From positions 4,231,001 through 4,295,000 of the forward strand of contig NZ_CP080519.1 in assembly GCF_019468465.1 (NCBI RefSeq): a DNA stretch of 64,000 nucleotides, in the 5' to 3' direction. Source of the DNA: Amycolatopsis sp. DSM 110486 (GTDB lineage Bacteria > Actinomycetota > Actinomycetes > Mycobacteriales > Pseudonocardiaceae). The notes under the pieces are model-generated. The model ran no database searches, was not told the origin of the DNA, and saw nothing but the letters and a program-made list of their open reading frames with translations. Shown piece by piece: positions 1 to 7,068 of the stretch; positions within the stretch are counted from its first letter, which is position 1; every line of letters starts with the position of its first letter. Made by a program: the position numbers and the translations under genes.

Positions 1-366
1 GCCGGACCACGTGTAGGTCTTGCTGTAGCCGAGGTCCTCGGTGGTGGCCCAGCTCTTCTTGTCCGCCGACGGCTGGCCCTGCACCTGCTTGCCGTCCGGG
101 TTCGTCAGCGTGACGGAGTCGAGCGTGCCGTCCGCGACGGTCACCTTCACCGGATCGCCCGGCGCCACGTCCTTGGCGTTGGCCGCGGGCGCGAGCGTGA
201 GAGTGGCCGGCTTGGCGACCGGCGCGGCCTTCGTCGGGCCCCCGCCCGTGTTGCCGCTGGCGCTCACGGTGGTCGGATCGCTGCTGCACGCACCGAGCGT
301 GAGCGCGGCGACGACCCCCAGAACCGCGATGCCCGCTCTACGGCGCGCGAAGTGTCGGATAGTCAC
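1..366 (-). CDS. L,D-transpeptidase, N-terminal part (runs off left edge)
   Basis: Only the first 122 codons are in the window; the C-terminal catalytic domain lies beyond position 1. Translation from the GTG at 366 gives a basic start, a hydrophobic segment and a lipobox (LTLGACSS), so it is an exported lipoprotein. The Thr/Ala-rich linker is followed by an Ig-like domain with VTVADGTLDSVTLTNPDGK, a pattern typical of mycobacterial Ldt (LdtMt2/LppS-like) enzymes, which form 3-3 cross-links in peptidoglycan through a C-terminal YkuD Cys-His domain. That domain cannot be seen here, so the enzyme call rests on the N-terminal half. A GGGGA-rich stretch precedes the GTG. Confidence 0.8.
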   Translation of the reverse strand, partial: MTIRHFARRRAGIAVLGVVAALTLGACSSDPTTVSASGNTGGGPTKAAPVAKPATLTLAPAANAKDVAPGDPVKVTVADGTLDSVTLTNPDGKQVQGQPSADKKSWATTEDLGYSKTYTWSG

Positions 367-779
367 ACCGATCCCCAATCTCCCCGGGACAACCCCAACC
401 ACCCAGACGTCCCGAAGGGCCCGAACGTTGATCGATTGGATAGTGACCAACGTCACACCAACCTCGCGAAGCTCACGTACGGGGCCCAGGCGACTTCAGG
501 ACGTGCACGGTGATGTCCGGCGCGGCCGTGCGCGATCAGCCTAACCGGATGGACCGACCGCGCTGCGTAGGCGGCGATACGACGTTCCGGTGACGTGCGA
601 GTCTGTGAACCGATCTGCGAGATCACGGGCTTCAGATTTGGCCAGATCTCGGTAGGCTGCTGAGCAGGCCGTCGTTTTGCGTGTTCGTGGCTTCACACTC
701 GCGGAACTTCTGACGCGAGCCGTGGGGCCCGACAGCTCTTCGCTCGACTCGTTGGAACCGCCCGGGACGGCCTGGGGTG

Positions 780-803
780 CCGCTTCGGTGGCATTCGAAG
801 CGG
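780..803 (+). promoter_or_regulatory. Hairpin in the 5' leader of the cold-shock gene
   Basis: CCGCTTCG (780-787) and CGAAGCGG (796-803) form a perfect 8-bp stem around an 8-nt loop, ending 7 nt before the GAGGAG ribosome-binding site of the cold-shock gene. Cold-shock mRNAs often carry structured leaders; a role in thermal control here is inference. The rest of the gene-free stretch 367-825 shows no convincing reading frame and should hold the divergent promoters of the transpeptidase and cold-shock genes. Confidence 0.45.
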
Positions 804-825
804 ATCTGTTACGAGGAGTACAGCG

Positions 826-1029
826 GTGGCGCAAGGCACTGTGAAGTGGTTCAACGCGGAGAAGGGCTTCGGCTTCATCGCTCAGGACGGCGGTGAGGGT
901 GACGTGTTCGTGCACTACTCGGAGATCGACGGGCGCGGATTCCGCACCCTCGAGGAGAACCAGCGAGTGGAGTTCGAGGTCGGCCAGGGCCAGAAGGGCC
1001 CGCAGGCCCAGAAGGTCCGCCCGATCTGA
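826..1029 (+). CDS. Cold-shock protein (CspA family)
   Basis: A 67-residue single cold-shock domain, the usual length for the family. It carries RNP1 (KGFGFI, residues 14-19) and RNP2 (VFVHY), the aromatic residues that stack on single-stranded RNA or DNA. It acts in the cytoplasm as an RNA chaperone during cold shock and growth transitions. The GTG start is set by GAGGAG at 813-818. A long leader with a hairpin precedes it and a strong intrinsic terminator follows, so it is transcribed as a single gene. Confidence 0.97.
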   Translation: MAQGTVKWFNAEKGFGFIAQDGGEGDVFVHYSEIDGRGFRTLEENQRVEFEVGQGQKGPQAQKVRPI

Positions 1030-1063
1030 GACAAGCCCAACGCGTTTGTTCAGGCCTGAGTAA

Positions 1064-1103
1064 GGAACTCCCGGTGAGTCACTCGCCGGGAGTTCCTTTT
1101 TTT
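1064..1103 (+). terminator. Intrinsic terminator after cold-shock gene
   Basis: An 11-bp perfect stem (GGAACTCCCGG / CCGGGAGTTCC) followed directly by seven T residues at 1097-1103. Confidence 0.95.
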
Positions 1104-1134
1104 CGTGACAAGTTGTTGTGTGACACCGTTTTGT

Positions 1135-1165
1135 TGACACAGCGTGGTTTCACTGACACAGCGTG
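1135..1165. repeat. Two direct copies of TGACACAGCGTG
   Basis: TGACACAGCGTG occurs at 1135-1146 and 1154-1165, 19 bp apart (about two helical turns), with a weaker relative (TGTGACACCG) just before. The copies lie between two terminators, so they do not sit in an obvious promoter. They could be a protein-binding site or remnants of duplication. Confidence 0.5.
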
Positions 1166-1179
1166 ACGTCCGGTCATGG

Positions 1180-1213
1180 AAAAGCCCCCGGCGCTGGTGC
1201 GCCGAGGGCTTTC
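1180..1213 (-). terminator. Intrinsic terminator for the leftward small gene
   Basis: AAAGCCC and CGGCGC pair with GCGCCG and GGGCTTT around a TGGT loop. Read leftward, the stem ends in a short T run, which suits the leftward gene ending at 1238. Confidence 0.8.
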
Positions 1214-1237
1214 TCGCCTGCGTTCGTCGCGCTTCGA

Positions 1238-1657
1238 TCAGCGGGGGAGAAGCGGTTCGTCGAAGGAACCCTGGGGGAAGCTGAACTCGTCGGTCATCGC
1301 GTCGGAGTGCCGGCGCTCCTGCGCCGACGCGGCCTGGCCCTCCCAGGAGAGGCGTTCCAGGATCCACTCCATCGCCAGCGCCTGAGGGGAAATGTCGCGC
1401 TCGTTGGCGATGTCCTTGAGCTGCTGGCTCGCGATGAGGTTCATGCGCAGCTGGTAGACCTGCGCCTCACCGAAGCGCTTGCCGGTCCCGGTGCTTTCGG
1501 GGTCGGAGTCCGGAGCGAGAGCCGCGAGGTAGCTGGTGAGCTCCTGGTCCTCGACGACTTCTTCGCCCGCCGACTTGGCGGCGTTGCGGTGCCGTCCGGA
1601 CGAGACGGCCTTGAGGTTCGTACGGCTGCCGAGGCGGCCGAGTGAGGGAAGAGGCAC
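1238..1657 (-). CDS. Conserved actinobacterial protein of unknown function
   Basis: A 139-residue soluble protein. The N-terminal 50 residues are basic and Ser/Ala-rich. The C-terminal half has two predicted helices, with QVYQLRMNLIASQQLKDIA and ISPQALAMEWILERLSWE, and may form a small helical or ribbon-helix-type domain. No enzymatic motif is visible and the family is not recognised. The GTG at 1657 was chosen because TATCGT lies exactly 6 nt upstream (1669-1664) with no Shine-Dalgarno sequence, the arrangement of leaderless actinobacterial genes. The frame extends further upstream to a TTG at 1717, but with poor support. It converges on the cold-shock gene, each with its own terminator. Confidence 0.7.
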   Translation of the reverse strand: MPLPSLGRLGSRTNLKAVSSGRHRNAAKSAGEEVVEDQELTSYLAALAPDSDPESTGTGKRFGEAQVYQLRMNLIASQQLKDIANERDISPQALAMEWILERLSWEGQAASAQERRHSDAMTDEFSFPQGSFDEPLLPR

Positions 1658-1858
1658 CCGAACACGATAACGGTTGGGTCTCGGCAAACAAACGACTGTG
1701 AGACACGACACAAGCAATTCGGTCGCTCATTGAGCCTATTCGATCACCTGATCAGCCCAACGGTAAACGCTGTTCAATAACCGTCTGTGGATGTGCTGTT
1801 CACGCCTTGCGCAAGGCGAGTTTCAGCAGGTCGCCACGCAAAAGTGCGGAAATGGAGA

Positions 1859-1891
1859 GACCCCCGCGCCAGGGGGAGGAACGCGGGGGTC
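1859..1891. other. GC-rich hairpin in a 480-bp gene-free stretch
   Basis: GACCCCCGCG (1859-1868) and CGCGGGGGTC (1882-1891) form a perfect 10-bp stem around a 13-nt purine-rich loop. The stretch 1658-2142 otherwise shows no convincing gene. A short leftward frame spans the hairpin but lacks similarity and codon bias. The hairpin could be part of a small RNA or an attenuator; no U tract follows on either strand. Confidence 0.4.
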
Positions 1892-2142
1892 GGAGGGGAT
1901 CTCCACAGGCGCTGACCGGGGGTGTGTCAGCACCATCGATTGTTGCACGAGTTTCGGGCTTGGGCGAGTGGAACCCGTGAGAAATCCACACTCCGGTTCA
2001 CATTCACGATCTTGTGAATGTGTTCGGCGATTGCACAGGGTTGTGCGGAGAGTGTTCCCAGGTTCACTCTCCGGGGGGCTGCCTGTGGCGCTTCGCTCTG
2101 GCTAGCCTCGCGGCCAGTTGTTCAGAACCGGGCGGAGGGGCC

Positions 2143-2397
2143 ATGAGCGGGTCTGTGGAAGTTCGACAGTTCCTCCTTCGGTACGAAGGTGCCGATGGCG
2201 GAAGCACGTCGCTGACCGGCGGCGGCGTGCCGACACAACGCGGGGCCACCGACGGCCAACGCGTCTCCGACGATCAAGTGCGGCGAGCCCGCCTTGCCGT
2301 CGCCAACGGCGCACTGGGGGTCGACGACTGCTCCCAGCTGTTGGAGATGCTCGGCCTCGATCTCGACGAGGGTGGACAGGCGCCGGTTCAGCGCTGA
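2143..2397 (+). CDS. Small conserved hypothetical protein
   Basis: An 84-residue acidic, soluble protein. The C-terminal half contains VRRARLAVANGALGVDDCSQ, followed by an acidic leucine-rich tail (LLEMLGLDLDEG). This type of short protein is common next to unrelated genes in actinomycetes; I do not know its function. The start at 2143 is fixed by GGCGGAGG at 2131-2138. An upstream extension of the frame to 2014 is rejected because it lacks a ribosome-binding site and codon bias. Confidence 0.65.
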   Translation: MSGSVEVRQFLLRYEGADGGSTSLTGGGVPTQRGATDGQRVSDDQVRRARLAVANGALGVDDCSQLLEMLGLDLDEGGQAPVQR

Positions 2398-2478
2398 GGT
2401 CTGTCGTCGGTTGGGATCGGGATTGCTCGGAGTGGCTCGACGGCTCGGCGTGGGCTGTCGTGTGACTTGTTGACGGTT

Positions 2479-2507
2479 CTCGAGGCGCCGGCTCTTCGGC
2501 GCCCGAG
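2479..2507 (+). terminator. Hairpin downstream of the small gene, before the tRNAs
   Basis: CTCG and GGCGCCG pair with CGGCGCC and CGAG around a CTCTT-type loop with one bulged A. There is no T run, so it may act as a weak terminator or merely be a structured tail. The remaining 2398-2735 region holds no gene and presumably contains the tRNA promoter. Confidence 0.4.
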
Positions 2508-2735
2508 GATCGGGGTTGATCGCTTCGCCTGCTTCGCGGCCGGCGCGAGCTTGATCGACGCCCGGTGGGGCCGACCTTCGGCTTGGCCGCCTCGCTGGTG
2601 CTGTTGTTGCAGGTCATGGGCTTGCCGGAGGGTTAGTCACCCCCCGGTGTAAAGCGGTGGGGGCGTGCCCTATGCTTGTAATCGCTCCCGGGGGAACCTG
2701 AGAGCGCAGTCGGTCGGTTCGCCGAAACCGGCTGG

Positions 2736-2808
2736 GCTCCCATCGTTCAGTGGCCTAGGACTCCGCCCTTTCAAGGCGGCAACGCGGGTTCGAATCCCGT
2801 TGGGAGTA
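2736..2808 (+). tRNA. tRNA-Glu (anticodon TTC)
   Basis: A complete 73-nt cloverleaf. The 7-bp acceptor stem is GCTCCCA / TGGGAGT with a terminal G-U pair. The anticodon stem CCGCC/GGCGG encloses CTTTCAA, giving anticodon TTC, and the T arm has GGTTCGAATCC. CCA is not encoded. It is first of three closely spaced tRNA genes. Confidence 0.96.
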
Positions 2809-2838
2809 CGCAGTACAAGCTAGACGCAGTACCAGTAA

Positions 2839-2912
2839 GGCCCTGTGGCGCAGTTGGTTAGCGCGTCGCCCTGTCACGGCGAAGGTCGCGGGTTCGAGTC
2901 CCGTCAGGGTCG
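2839..2912 (+). tRNA. tRNA-Asp (anticodon GTC)
   Basis: A complete 74-nt cloverleaf. Acceptor arms GGCCCTG and CAGGGTC pair, the anticodon loop CTGTCAC gives GTC, and the T arm has GGTTCGAGTCC. It lies 30 nt after tRNA-Glu and is probably co-transcribed with it. Confidence 0.97.
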
Positions 2913-2943
2913 CAAGATCGTTCGGCTACTAGCCGGCGTTCCC

Positions 2944-3017
2944 GGCCAGGTAGCTCAGTTGGTACGAGCGTCCGCCTGAAAAGCGGAAGGTCGCCGGTTC
3001 GACCCCGGCCCTGGCCA
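2944..3017 (+). tRNA. tRNA-Phe (anticodon GAA)
   Basis: A complete 74-nt cloverleaf. Acceptor arms GGCCAGG and CCTGGCC pair, the anticodon loop CTGAAAA gives GAA, and the T arm is CCGGTTCGACCCCGG. Its 3' half is repeated at 4012-4052, which marks this gene as a past integration target. Confidence 0.97.
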
Positions 3018-3026
3018 CGCTCGAAG

Positions 3027-3064
3027 AAGCCGTCTTGACTCACGTCAAGGCGGCTTTCTTGTTT
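3027..3064 (+). terminator. Intrinsic terminator after tRNA cluster
   Basis: AAGCCGTCTTGAC pairs with GTCAAGGCGGCTT around TCAC, followed by TCTTGTTTT. It resembles the hairpins at 4061 and 5408. Confidence 0.88.
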
Positions 3065-3231
3065 TCCGGGACCGAACTCGGCGCGCGTGGCACCAACGCC
3101 AGGTCGACGATCGCCGGCATGGTCGCGGGGATGTCGCGGTGGAAGCGGCTTGTGCTGCCCCGACGCGACGCGACATCCCCGATGATCGTGCTACTGGCTG
3201 CGTTTCGGTCCGGCCTCCGGCGTTGTCGTGA

Positions 3232-3843
3232 TCACAGCCGGTCGGCGAGGGTTTTCGCCAAGGTCACGTAGCCGTCGCGGTAACTGTCGTTGACGGGCGC
3301 GGCCAAGGAGAACATGGCGATGCGAGTCACACTGTGGCTCGGCACGGCGACCGTGATCGCGGTGCCGTTGTCCTTGCTGAGGCAGTAGACCGCGGCTTCG
3401 GTGAGCGACTGCGGTTTGTCGGCGCAGAGCTCGGTGGCCGTTTCCAGCGCCTTCTCCTGCGGGAGCTTTGTCGGCAGGGGGAGAACCGCGAGATCCGCCA
3501 GGTGGGAACCGGGGTCGTCGGCGCGGTTGTACTCGCAGGCGTAGGCGGTGAACCCGTACCCGGTTGGTTTCGGGGATAGTTCCCTGCTGTCGTAGATGTT
3601 CGGGTCCTCGATCGCCTTCGCGATCTCCTGTGGGCCCAGATACGGACATGCCGCAGTCACTTTGGCCGGTGACACCGCCGGCACGAACGGCGCCGGAGGA
3701 GGAGTACTCGAACTGGCGCTCGTGATGGGCGCAGGACTGCTGCTGGAGGCGGCCGCCACCACCGCTCCGCTCCCACCGTTCGAACACCCCGCGGCAGCCG
3801 CCGCCACGAAGGCGACGGCGATGAATCTTCGAGACAAACGCAT
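3232..3843 (-). CDS. Putative secreted lipoprotein (DUF2020/DUF3558-like)
   Basis: A 203-residue protein starting at ATG 3843 after GGCAGGA. It has a Lys/Arg start, an Ala-rich hydrophobic segment and the lipobox AAAAGCSN, so it is exported and lipidated. A Ser/Pro/Thr-rich linker (residues about 25-60) leads into a globular domain that begins with CPYLGPQEIAKAI and has four cysteines in total, suggesting disulfides outside the cell. The CPYL start recalls small actinobacterial lipoprotein families of unknown function; the exact family is not certain. It is the only gene between tRNA-Phe and the duplicated tRNA-Phe end, so it may be what remains of an integrated element. Confidence 0.75.
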   Translation of the reverse strand: MRLSRRFIAVAFVAAAAAGCSNGGSGAVVAAASSSSPAPITSASSSTPPPAPFVPAVSPAKVTAACPYLGPQEIAKAIEDPNIYDSRELSPKPTGYGFTAYACEYNRADDPGSHLADLAVLPLPTKLPQEKALETATELCADKPQSLTEAAVYCLSKDNGTAITVAVPSHSVTRIAMFSLAAPVNDSYRDGYVTLAKTLADRL

Positions 3844-4011
3844 GCACCGAATCCTGCCGGGCTTTCCCGGAATTCCCGCTCTCGGTGATCCACTCGTGAT
3901 CACACGGAGTGATCTGTTCGCGGGATTTATCCACTGTGTGTGAATAACTTTGCGCCATGCCCCTCACGCCCCGTTCCAGGCCTGACGGGCTCTGAGCAGC
4001 CTTGCCTAGGA

Positions 4012-4052
4012 CTGAAACCGGAATGTCGCCGGTTCGACCCCGGCCCTGGCTA
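4012..4052 (+). pseudogene. Duplicated 3' end of tRNA-Phe (probable attachment-site scar)
   Basis: 26 consecutive bases at 4025-4050 are identical to 2990-3015 of the intact tRNA-Phe (T arm and 3' acceptor strand). Similarity continues leftward to the anticodon loop (CTGAAA then CGGAA). The 5' half of a tRNA is absent. Identity from anticodon loop to 3' end is the footprint left by tyrosine-recombinase integration into a tRNA gene. No integrase gene remains between the copies. A decayed second tRNA-Phe gene is the alternative. Confidence 0.75.
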
Positions 4053-4060
4053 CAGCCCAG

Positions 4061-4098
4061 AACCGCCTCGACTTCGGTCGGGACGGTTTCTCGTTTCC
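4061..4098 (+). terminator. Terminator-like hairpin after the tRNA-Phe fragment
   Basis: AACCGCCTCGAC and GTCGGGACGGTT pair with two mismatches around TTCG, followed by TCTCGTTT. If the fragment is an attachment scar, this would be the original tRNA-Phe terminator. The gene-free stretch 3844-4367 otherwise shows nothing further except the promoter region of the next gene. Confidence 0.6.
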
Positions 4099-4367
4099 GG
4101 GGCCGATCAGGACTCTGGGCGAATTCGACCTCTGATCTGCGGAAACGTTCGCGAGCTCGGGCTTTGCGAGTGATGTGGCCCCTGAAGATGCTCCGCTCGC
4201 CGCATTCGTGACGCGTCCAAGACTGGGCCATCTGATCGAACATTTGTTCGATCCCTTGTTGCGCGCGTGCGTGATCCGCGAGGCTGGCTGAATGGGGGGA
4301 TGCCGTGCCGTCGAGGACGGCCGGTGGTGGTGCGGTCCTCCCGTGTTGTCCTAATGGGAGGGAACCC

Positions 4368-5390
4368 TTGCGAATGCTGAGATCCGGGTTGGTCGCGCTT
4401 GCCACGGCCGCCGTCGTCGCTTCAGTCACGCTCGTGGCGGTGGCCACGCCCGCAGCCGCGGAAGCGGCCTGCACCTACGTCGCCGAGCCTCTCGTGCTGC
4501 CTTCGGGTGTTACGAGTGCGCTCGTGTCGGCGACCGACGGGACCACCACTTTTGCCGGTCGGAGTATTACCAGTGGCCGACAACAGTTGATCCTCTGGCA
4601 TGACGGCGTTCCGGAAGGGCTGCCCTCCCCGAGCGGATCGCTGGCTCTGACGGGGATCAACGCGGCGGGTGACGTGGTCGGTGAGCGCTCCGGCGAGGCC
4701 GGGACTGGTTCGCCGCTGTGGTACCACGCCGGAGCGTTTCAGCCGGCTTCGGTGTTCGGAGGCGAATCCCCGAGTCTCAACGGGATCAACGGCGCCGGTG
4801 ACATCGTCGGCCTGATCTCGCGCGCCGGTGCTGCGAAGGTCGCAGTGTGGCGGGCCGGGCACCAGGCGGACCCGCCGGTCGTCCTGTCGACTCCGGACGG
4901 CTTCTTCCCGGCGTTCCCGCAGATCGGTGATGACGGGAGCGTCGCCATTTCCGGCGTGATCGACTCGGCTGCCTACGGGTACGTCTGGGCGCCGGATGGA
5001 ACTCGTCGAACCCTCACCGTGCCACCCGGCGGAGCCGTTTCGGGGGTGTCGGGCATCCGTGGCCAGCGGATCGTCGGATCCGTTCTGGGATACGGGGCGG
5101 TCGAATGGGACCTGTCCGGGGCGTTGCTCTCGACACCGGGGACGCCGACGACCGAGGGGCTCGCGGTGACTTCGACCGGTACGGTCCTGATGAGTTACCG
5201 GCAGCCGGGCGAGCAGACCACGTCACCGGTTGTCGTCACTCCTGGCGGGAACTGGCACAACCTGCCCGCCCCGGCCGGCTCTACCCGCGCGGTCGCCGCA
5301 TCGATCACCGAAGCCGGGGTCGTCGGCGGCGACTACGTTGACTCGGCGACTGGAAAGACGCTGCCCGTACGGTGGACGTGCGTTCCCTGA
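4368..5390 (+). CDS. Secreted HAF-repeat-like beta-propeller protein
   Basis: About 340 residues with a Sec signal peptide (hydrophobic core LVALATAAVVASVTLVAV, cleavage near AAAEAA). The mature part holds degenerate repeats of 40-50 residues built on L-x-G-I-N-x-x-G-D-V/I-V-G (ALTGINAAGDVVGERSG, SLNGINGAGDIVGLISR) with W-x-x-G strands, as in secreted HAF-repeat proteins that fold as propellers. No catalytic residues are evident and the function is unknown. GGGAGGG at 4356-4362 is best spaced for the TTG at 4368; the ATG at 4374 is an alternative in the same frame. A terminator follows at 5408. Confidence 0.75.
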   Translation: MRMLRSGLVALATAAVVASVTLVAVATPAAAEAACTYVAEPLVLPSGVTSALVSATDGTTTFAGRSITSGRQQLILWHDGVPEGLPSPSGSLALTGINAAGDVVGERSGEAGTGSPLWYHAGAFQPASVFGGESPSLNGINGAGDIVGLISRAGAAKVAVWRAGHQADPPVVLSTPDGFFPAFPQIGDDGSVAISGVIDSAAYGYVWAPDGTRRTLTVPPGGAVSGVSGIRGQRIVGSVLGYGAVEWDLSGALLSTPGTPTTEGLAVTSTGTVLMSYRQPGEQTTSPVVVTPGGNWHNLPAPAGSTRAVAASITEAGVVGGDYVDSATGKTLPVRWTCVP

Positions 5391-5407
5391 GACCGATCTG
5401 TGAGGCC

Positions 5408-5445
5408 AAAACCGCCTCGACTTCGGCCGAGGCGGTTTTCTCGTT
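5408..5445 (+). terminator. Intrinsic terminator after the secreted propeller protein
   Basis: AAAACCGCCTCG pairs with CGAGGCGGTTTT around ACTTCGGC, followed by CTCGTTTCT. The sequence is close to the hairpin at 4061 along its whole length. Confidence 0.9.
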
Positions 5446-5480
5446 TCTCCGCGCCGAATACGGCTGGCAGGATGCCGCAC

Positions 5481-6065
5481 GTGACGCAAGACCTCTGGGA
5501 CGCGCACGCCGCGGAGTTCGACGAGCAGCCGGATCACGGGTTGCGCGATCCGGCCGTGCGGGTGGCGTGGCGGGATCTCCTGCTGCCGCTCATGCCGAAG
5601 GAGCCGGCATCTGTGGTCGATCTGGGGTGTGGGACGGGAAGTCTCGCCGTGCTGCTGGCCGAGGCGGGGTACGAGGTGTCCGGAGTGGATCTGTCCCGCA
5701 GGATGCTTGAGCTCGCCGAGGCGAAGGCGGCGGCCAAGGAGGTCCACGTCGAGTTCAGGCACGGCGACGCGGCTGACCCACCGTGCGTGGCAGGCGCGTA
5801 CGACGTGGTCCTCGTCCGGCACGTGCTGTGGGCGATGCCCGATCCCGCCGCCGCGTTGGCGCGCTGGACCGGGCTGCTGCGCCCCGGCGGGCGTCTGGTG
5901 CTCGTCGAGGGGCGGTGGTCCACCGGGGCCGGGCTGACGGCGGCGCAGTGCCGGGCACTGGTGCTGGCCCACCGGCGAGAGGCACACGTCAAGAAGCTGG
6001 ACGACCCGGCGCTGTGGGGCGCGGAGATCGACGACGAGCGGTACGTGGTGATCAGCCGAGCCTGA
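5481..6065 (+). CDS. Class I SAM-dependent methyltransferase
   Basis: A 194-residue Rossmann methyltransferase. Motif I is VVDLGCGTGSLAVLLAE (near residue 45), motif II is the acidic GVDLS after strand 2, then RHGDAADPP and the post-I strand YDVVLVRHVLWAMP, with LRPGGRLVLVE in the expected place. The methyl acceptor is unknown. The length is near the minimum for the fold. GTG 5481 is preferred because AGG lies 9 nt upstream; an in-frame ATG at 5472 lacks a ribosome-binding site. Confidence 0.88.
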   Translation: MTQDLWDAHAAEFDEQPDHGLRDPAVRVAWRDLLLPLMPKEPASVVDLGCGTGSLAVLLAEAGYEVSGVDLSRRMLELAEAKAAAKEVHVEFRHGDAADPPCVAGAYDVVLVRHVLWAMPDPAAALARWTGLLRPGGRLVLVEGRWSTGAGLTAAQCRALVLAHRREAHVKKLDDPALWGAEIDDERYVVISRA

Positions 6066-6070
6066 AGGCG

Positions 6071-6430
6071 AGCCGTGGCTACGATCGCGTCGCGGAGCTG
6101 TCGAGGTGGCGGTTCTACGCCTGCCAGGACGGCTACACCGTCGATCGTTCCGAGACCCGAACGCTCCACCTCGACGTCCGGCGGTACAACGGCGAAGACG
6201 CCTTCTCCGACGCCGGCCACCGGTTCGGCAGGCCCTGGGACGACAAGGTCGCCGGGCCCTGGGACCACGCGAACATCCAAGACAGCCAAGCCGACGCAGT
6301 GTTCGACAACCTGCGCATCCACCTCGACATCTCCGACGTATCGAACGTGTCGCTCGGCCCGAGAACCGTCGCGGTGACCGCCGGCCTGCTCGGCGCCGTG
6401 GTGAACCGGCTGAAGGCCCACTACGGCTGA
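6071..6430 (+). pseudogene. Headless coding fragment of unknown function
   Basis: This frame has strong G/C-ending codon bias, so it has been protein-coding, and it runs to TGA at 6428-6430. It has no in-frame ATG, GTG or TTG between the end of the methyltransferase and the conserved-looking part starting near LSRWRFYACQDGYTVDRSE. About 110 residues remain, with WDDKVAGPWDHANIQDSQAD and a C-terminal GLLGAVVNRLKAHYG. I do not recognise the family. It is probably the 3' end of a gene whose start was lost, or it uses a rare start codon. Confidence 0.45.
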
Positions 6431-6520
6431 CGCGAGAAAAAACTTCGCGCAGCCATGTCCGGACCACCACCCCGGCTCCGACCACCCGGTGAAACCAACA
6501 CCGGACCGAAGGAGCCCACC

Positions 6521-6865
6521 ATGAAGTACCTGCTCACCATCAACATGACCCCCGCCGTCTGGGAGAACCTTCCCGAAAGCGCCAAGCAGGACGTGTACGA
6601 CGGCCACGACGCCTTCATGAAGAACAACGCCGCCGAGTTCGTCGAGACCAAGGCGCTGGCCGCGCCCGACGAGAGCGTCACCGTGCGGGTGCGCGATGGC
6701 AAGGCGCGGCAAGAGGCCGGCCTCATCCACGGCAGCGAGACCTTCTTCTGCGGCTTCTACCTCGTCGACGTCCCCACGAAGGAGCGGGCGATCGAGCTCG
6801 CCGCGCAGGTTCCGGAGGCGAAGCACACCGCGGTCGAGGTGCGGCCGGTGGTGCACGAGGCTTGA
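6521..6865 (+). CDS. YCII-related (DGPF-fold) protein
   Basis: A 114-residue protein of the YCII/DGPF ferredoxin-like fold: starts KYLLTINMTP, a central helix, then VRDGKARQE and the strand pair GFYLVDVPTKERAIELAAQ with EVRPV at the end. Members are dimeric, small, usually of unknown activity; in actinomycetes they often accompany ECF sigma factors, but none is seen here. AAGGAG at 6508-6513 fixes the ATG. Confidence 0.85.
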   Translation: MKYLLTINMTPAVWENLPESAKQDVYDGHDAFMKNNAAEFVETKALAAPDESVTVRVRDGKARQEAGLIHGSETFFCGFYLVDVPTKERAIELAAQVPEAKHTAVEVRPVVHEA

Positions 6866-6899
6866 TCTGCACCGCGGTGGAGGTAGCGCCCTGGTCGCC

Positions 6900-7043
6900 A
6901 TGACCGGGGAGTGGAACACCGCCGCAGTGGACGTCGACGCGTGCCTCGAGCGGGTCGGACGCCCGCGCCGGCCACCGTCAGCCGAGGCGCTGAGGGAGTT
7001 GGCGCGGGCGCACGTCGAGACGAGCCCGTTCGAGAACGTGGAG
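6900..7043 (+). pseudogene. Arylamine N-acetyltransferase, N-terminal stub
   Basis: From ATG 6900 the translation reads as the start of an arylamine N-acetyltransferase: W-N-x3-VDVDACLERVG, then ALRELARAHVETSPFENVE, the family hallmark ahead of the catalytic Cys. Homology stops after PFENVE (about 48 of about 270 residues). The Cys-His-Asp triad is absent. The reading frame stays open but the sequence changes and meets the convergent PAS-GGDEF-EAL gene at 7069. This is a truncated gene left by a deletion or rearrangement. TTGATC follows the YCII stop closely upstream. Confidence 0.7.
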
Positions 7044-7068
7044 AAAAACACGACGCACTGCGAAAGCG

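Noticed and set aside
4305..4367. Longer N-terminus for the secreted propeller protein
   Set aside because: The GTG at 4305 would place extra residues before the signal peptide and has no ribosome-binding site; GGGAGGG lies just before 4368.
3191..4474. A long leftward frame spanning the tRNA-Phe fragment
   Set aside because: It crosses the tRNA scar and a terminator and only its part at 3232-3843, in another frame, has a credible lipoprotein.
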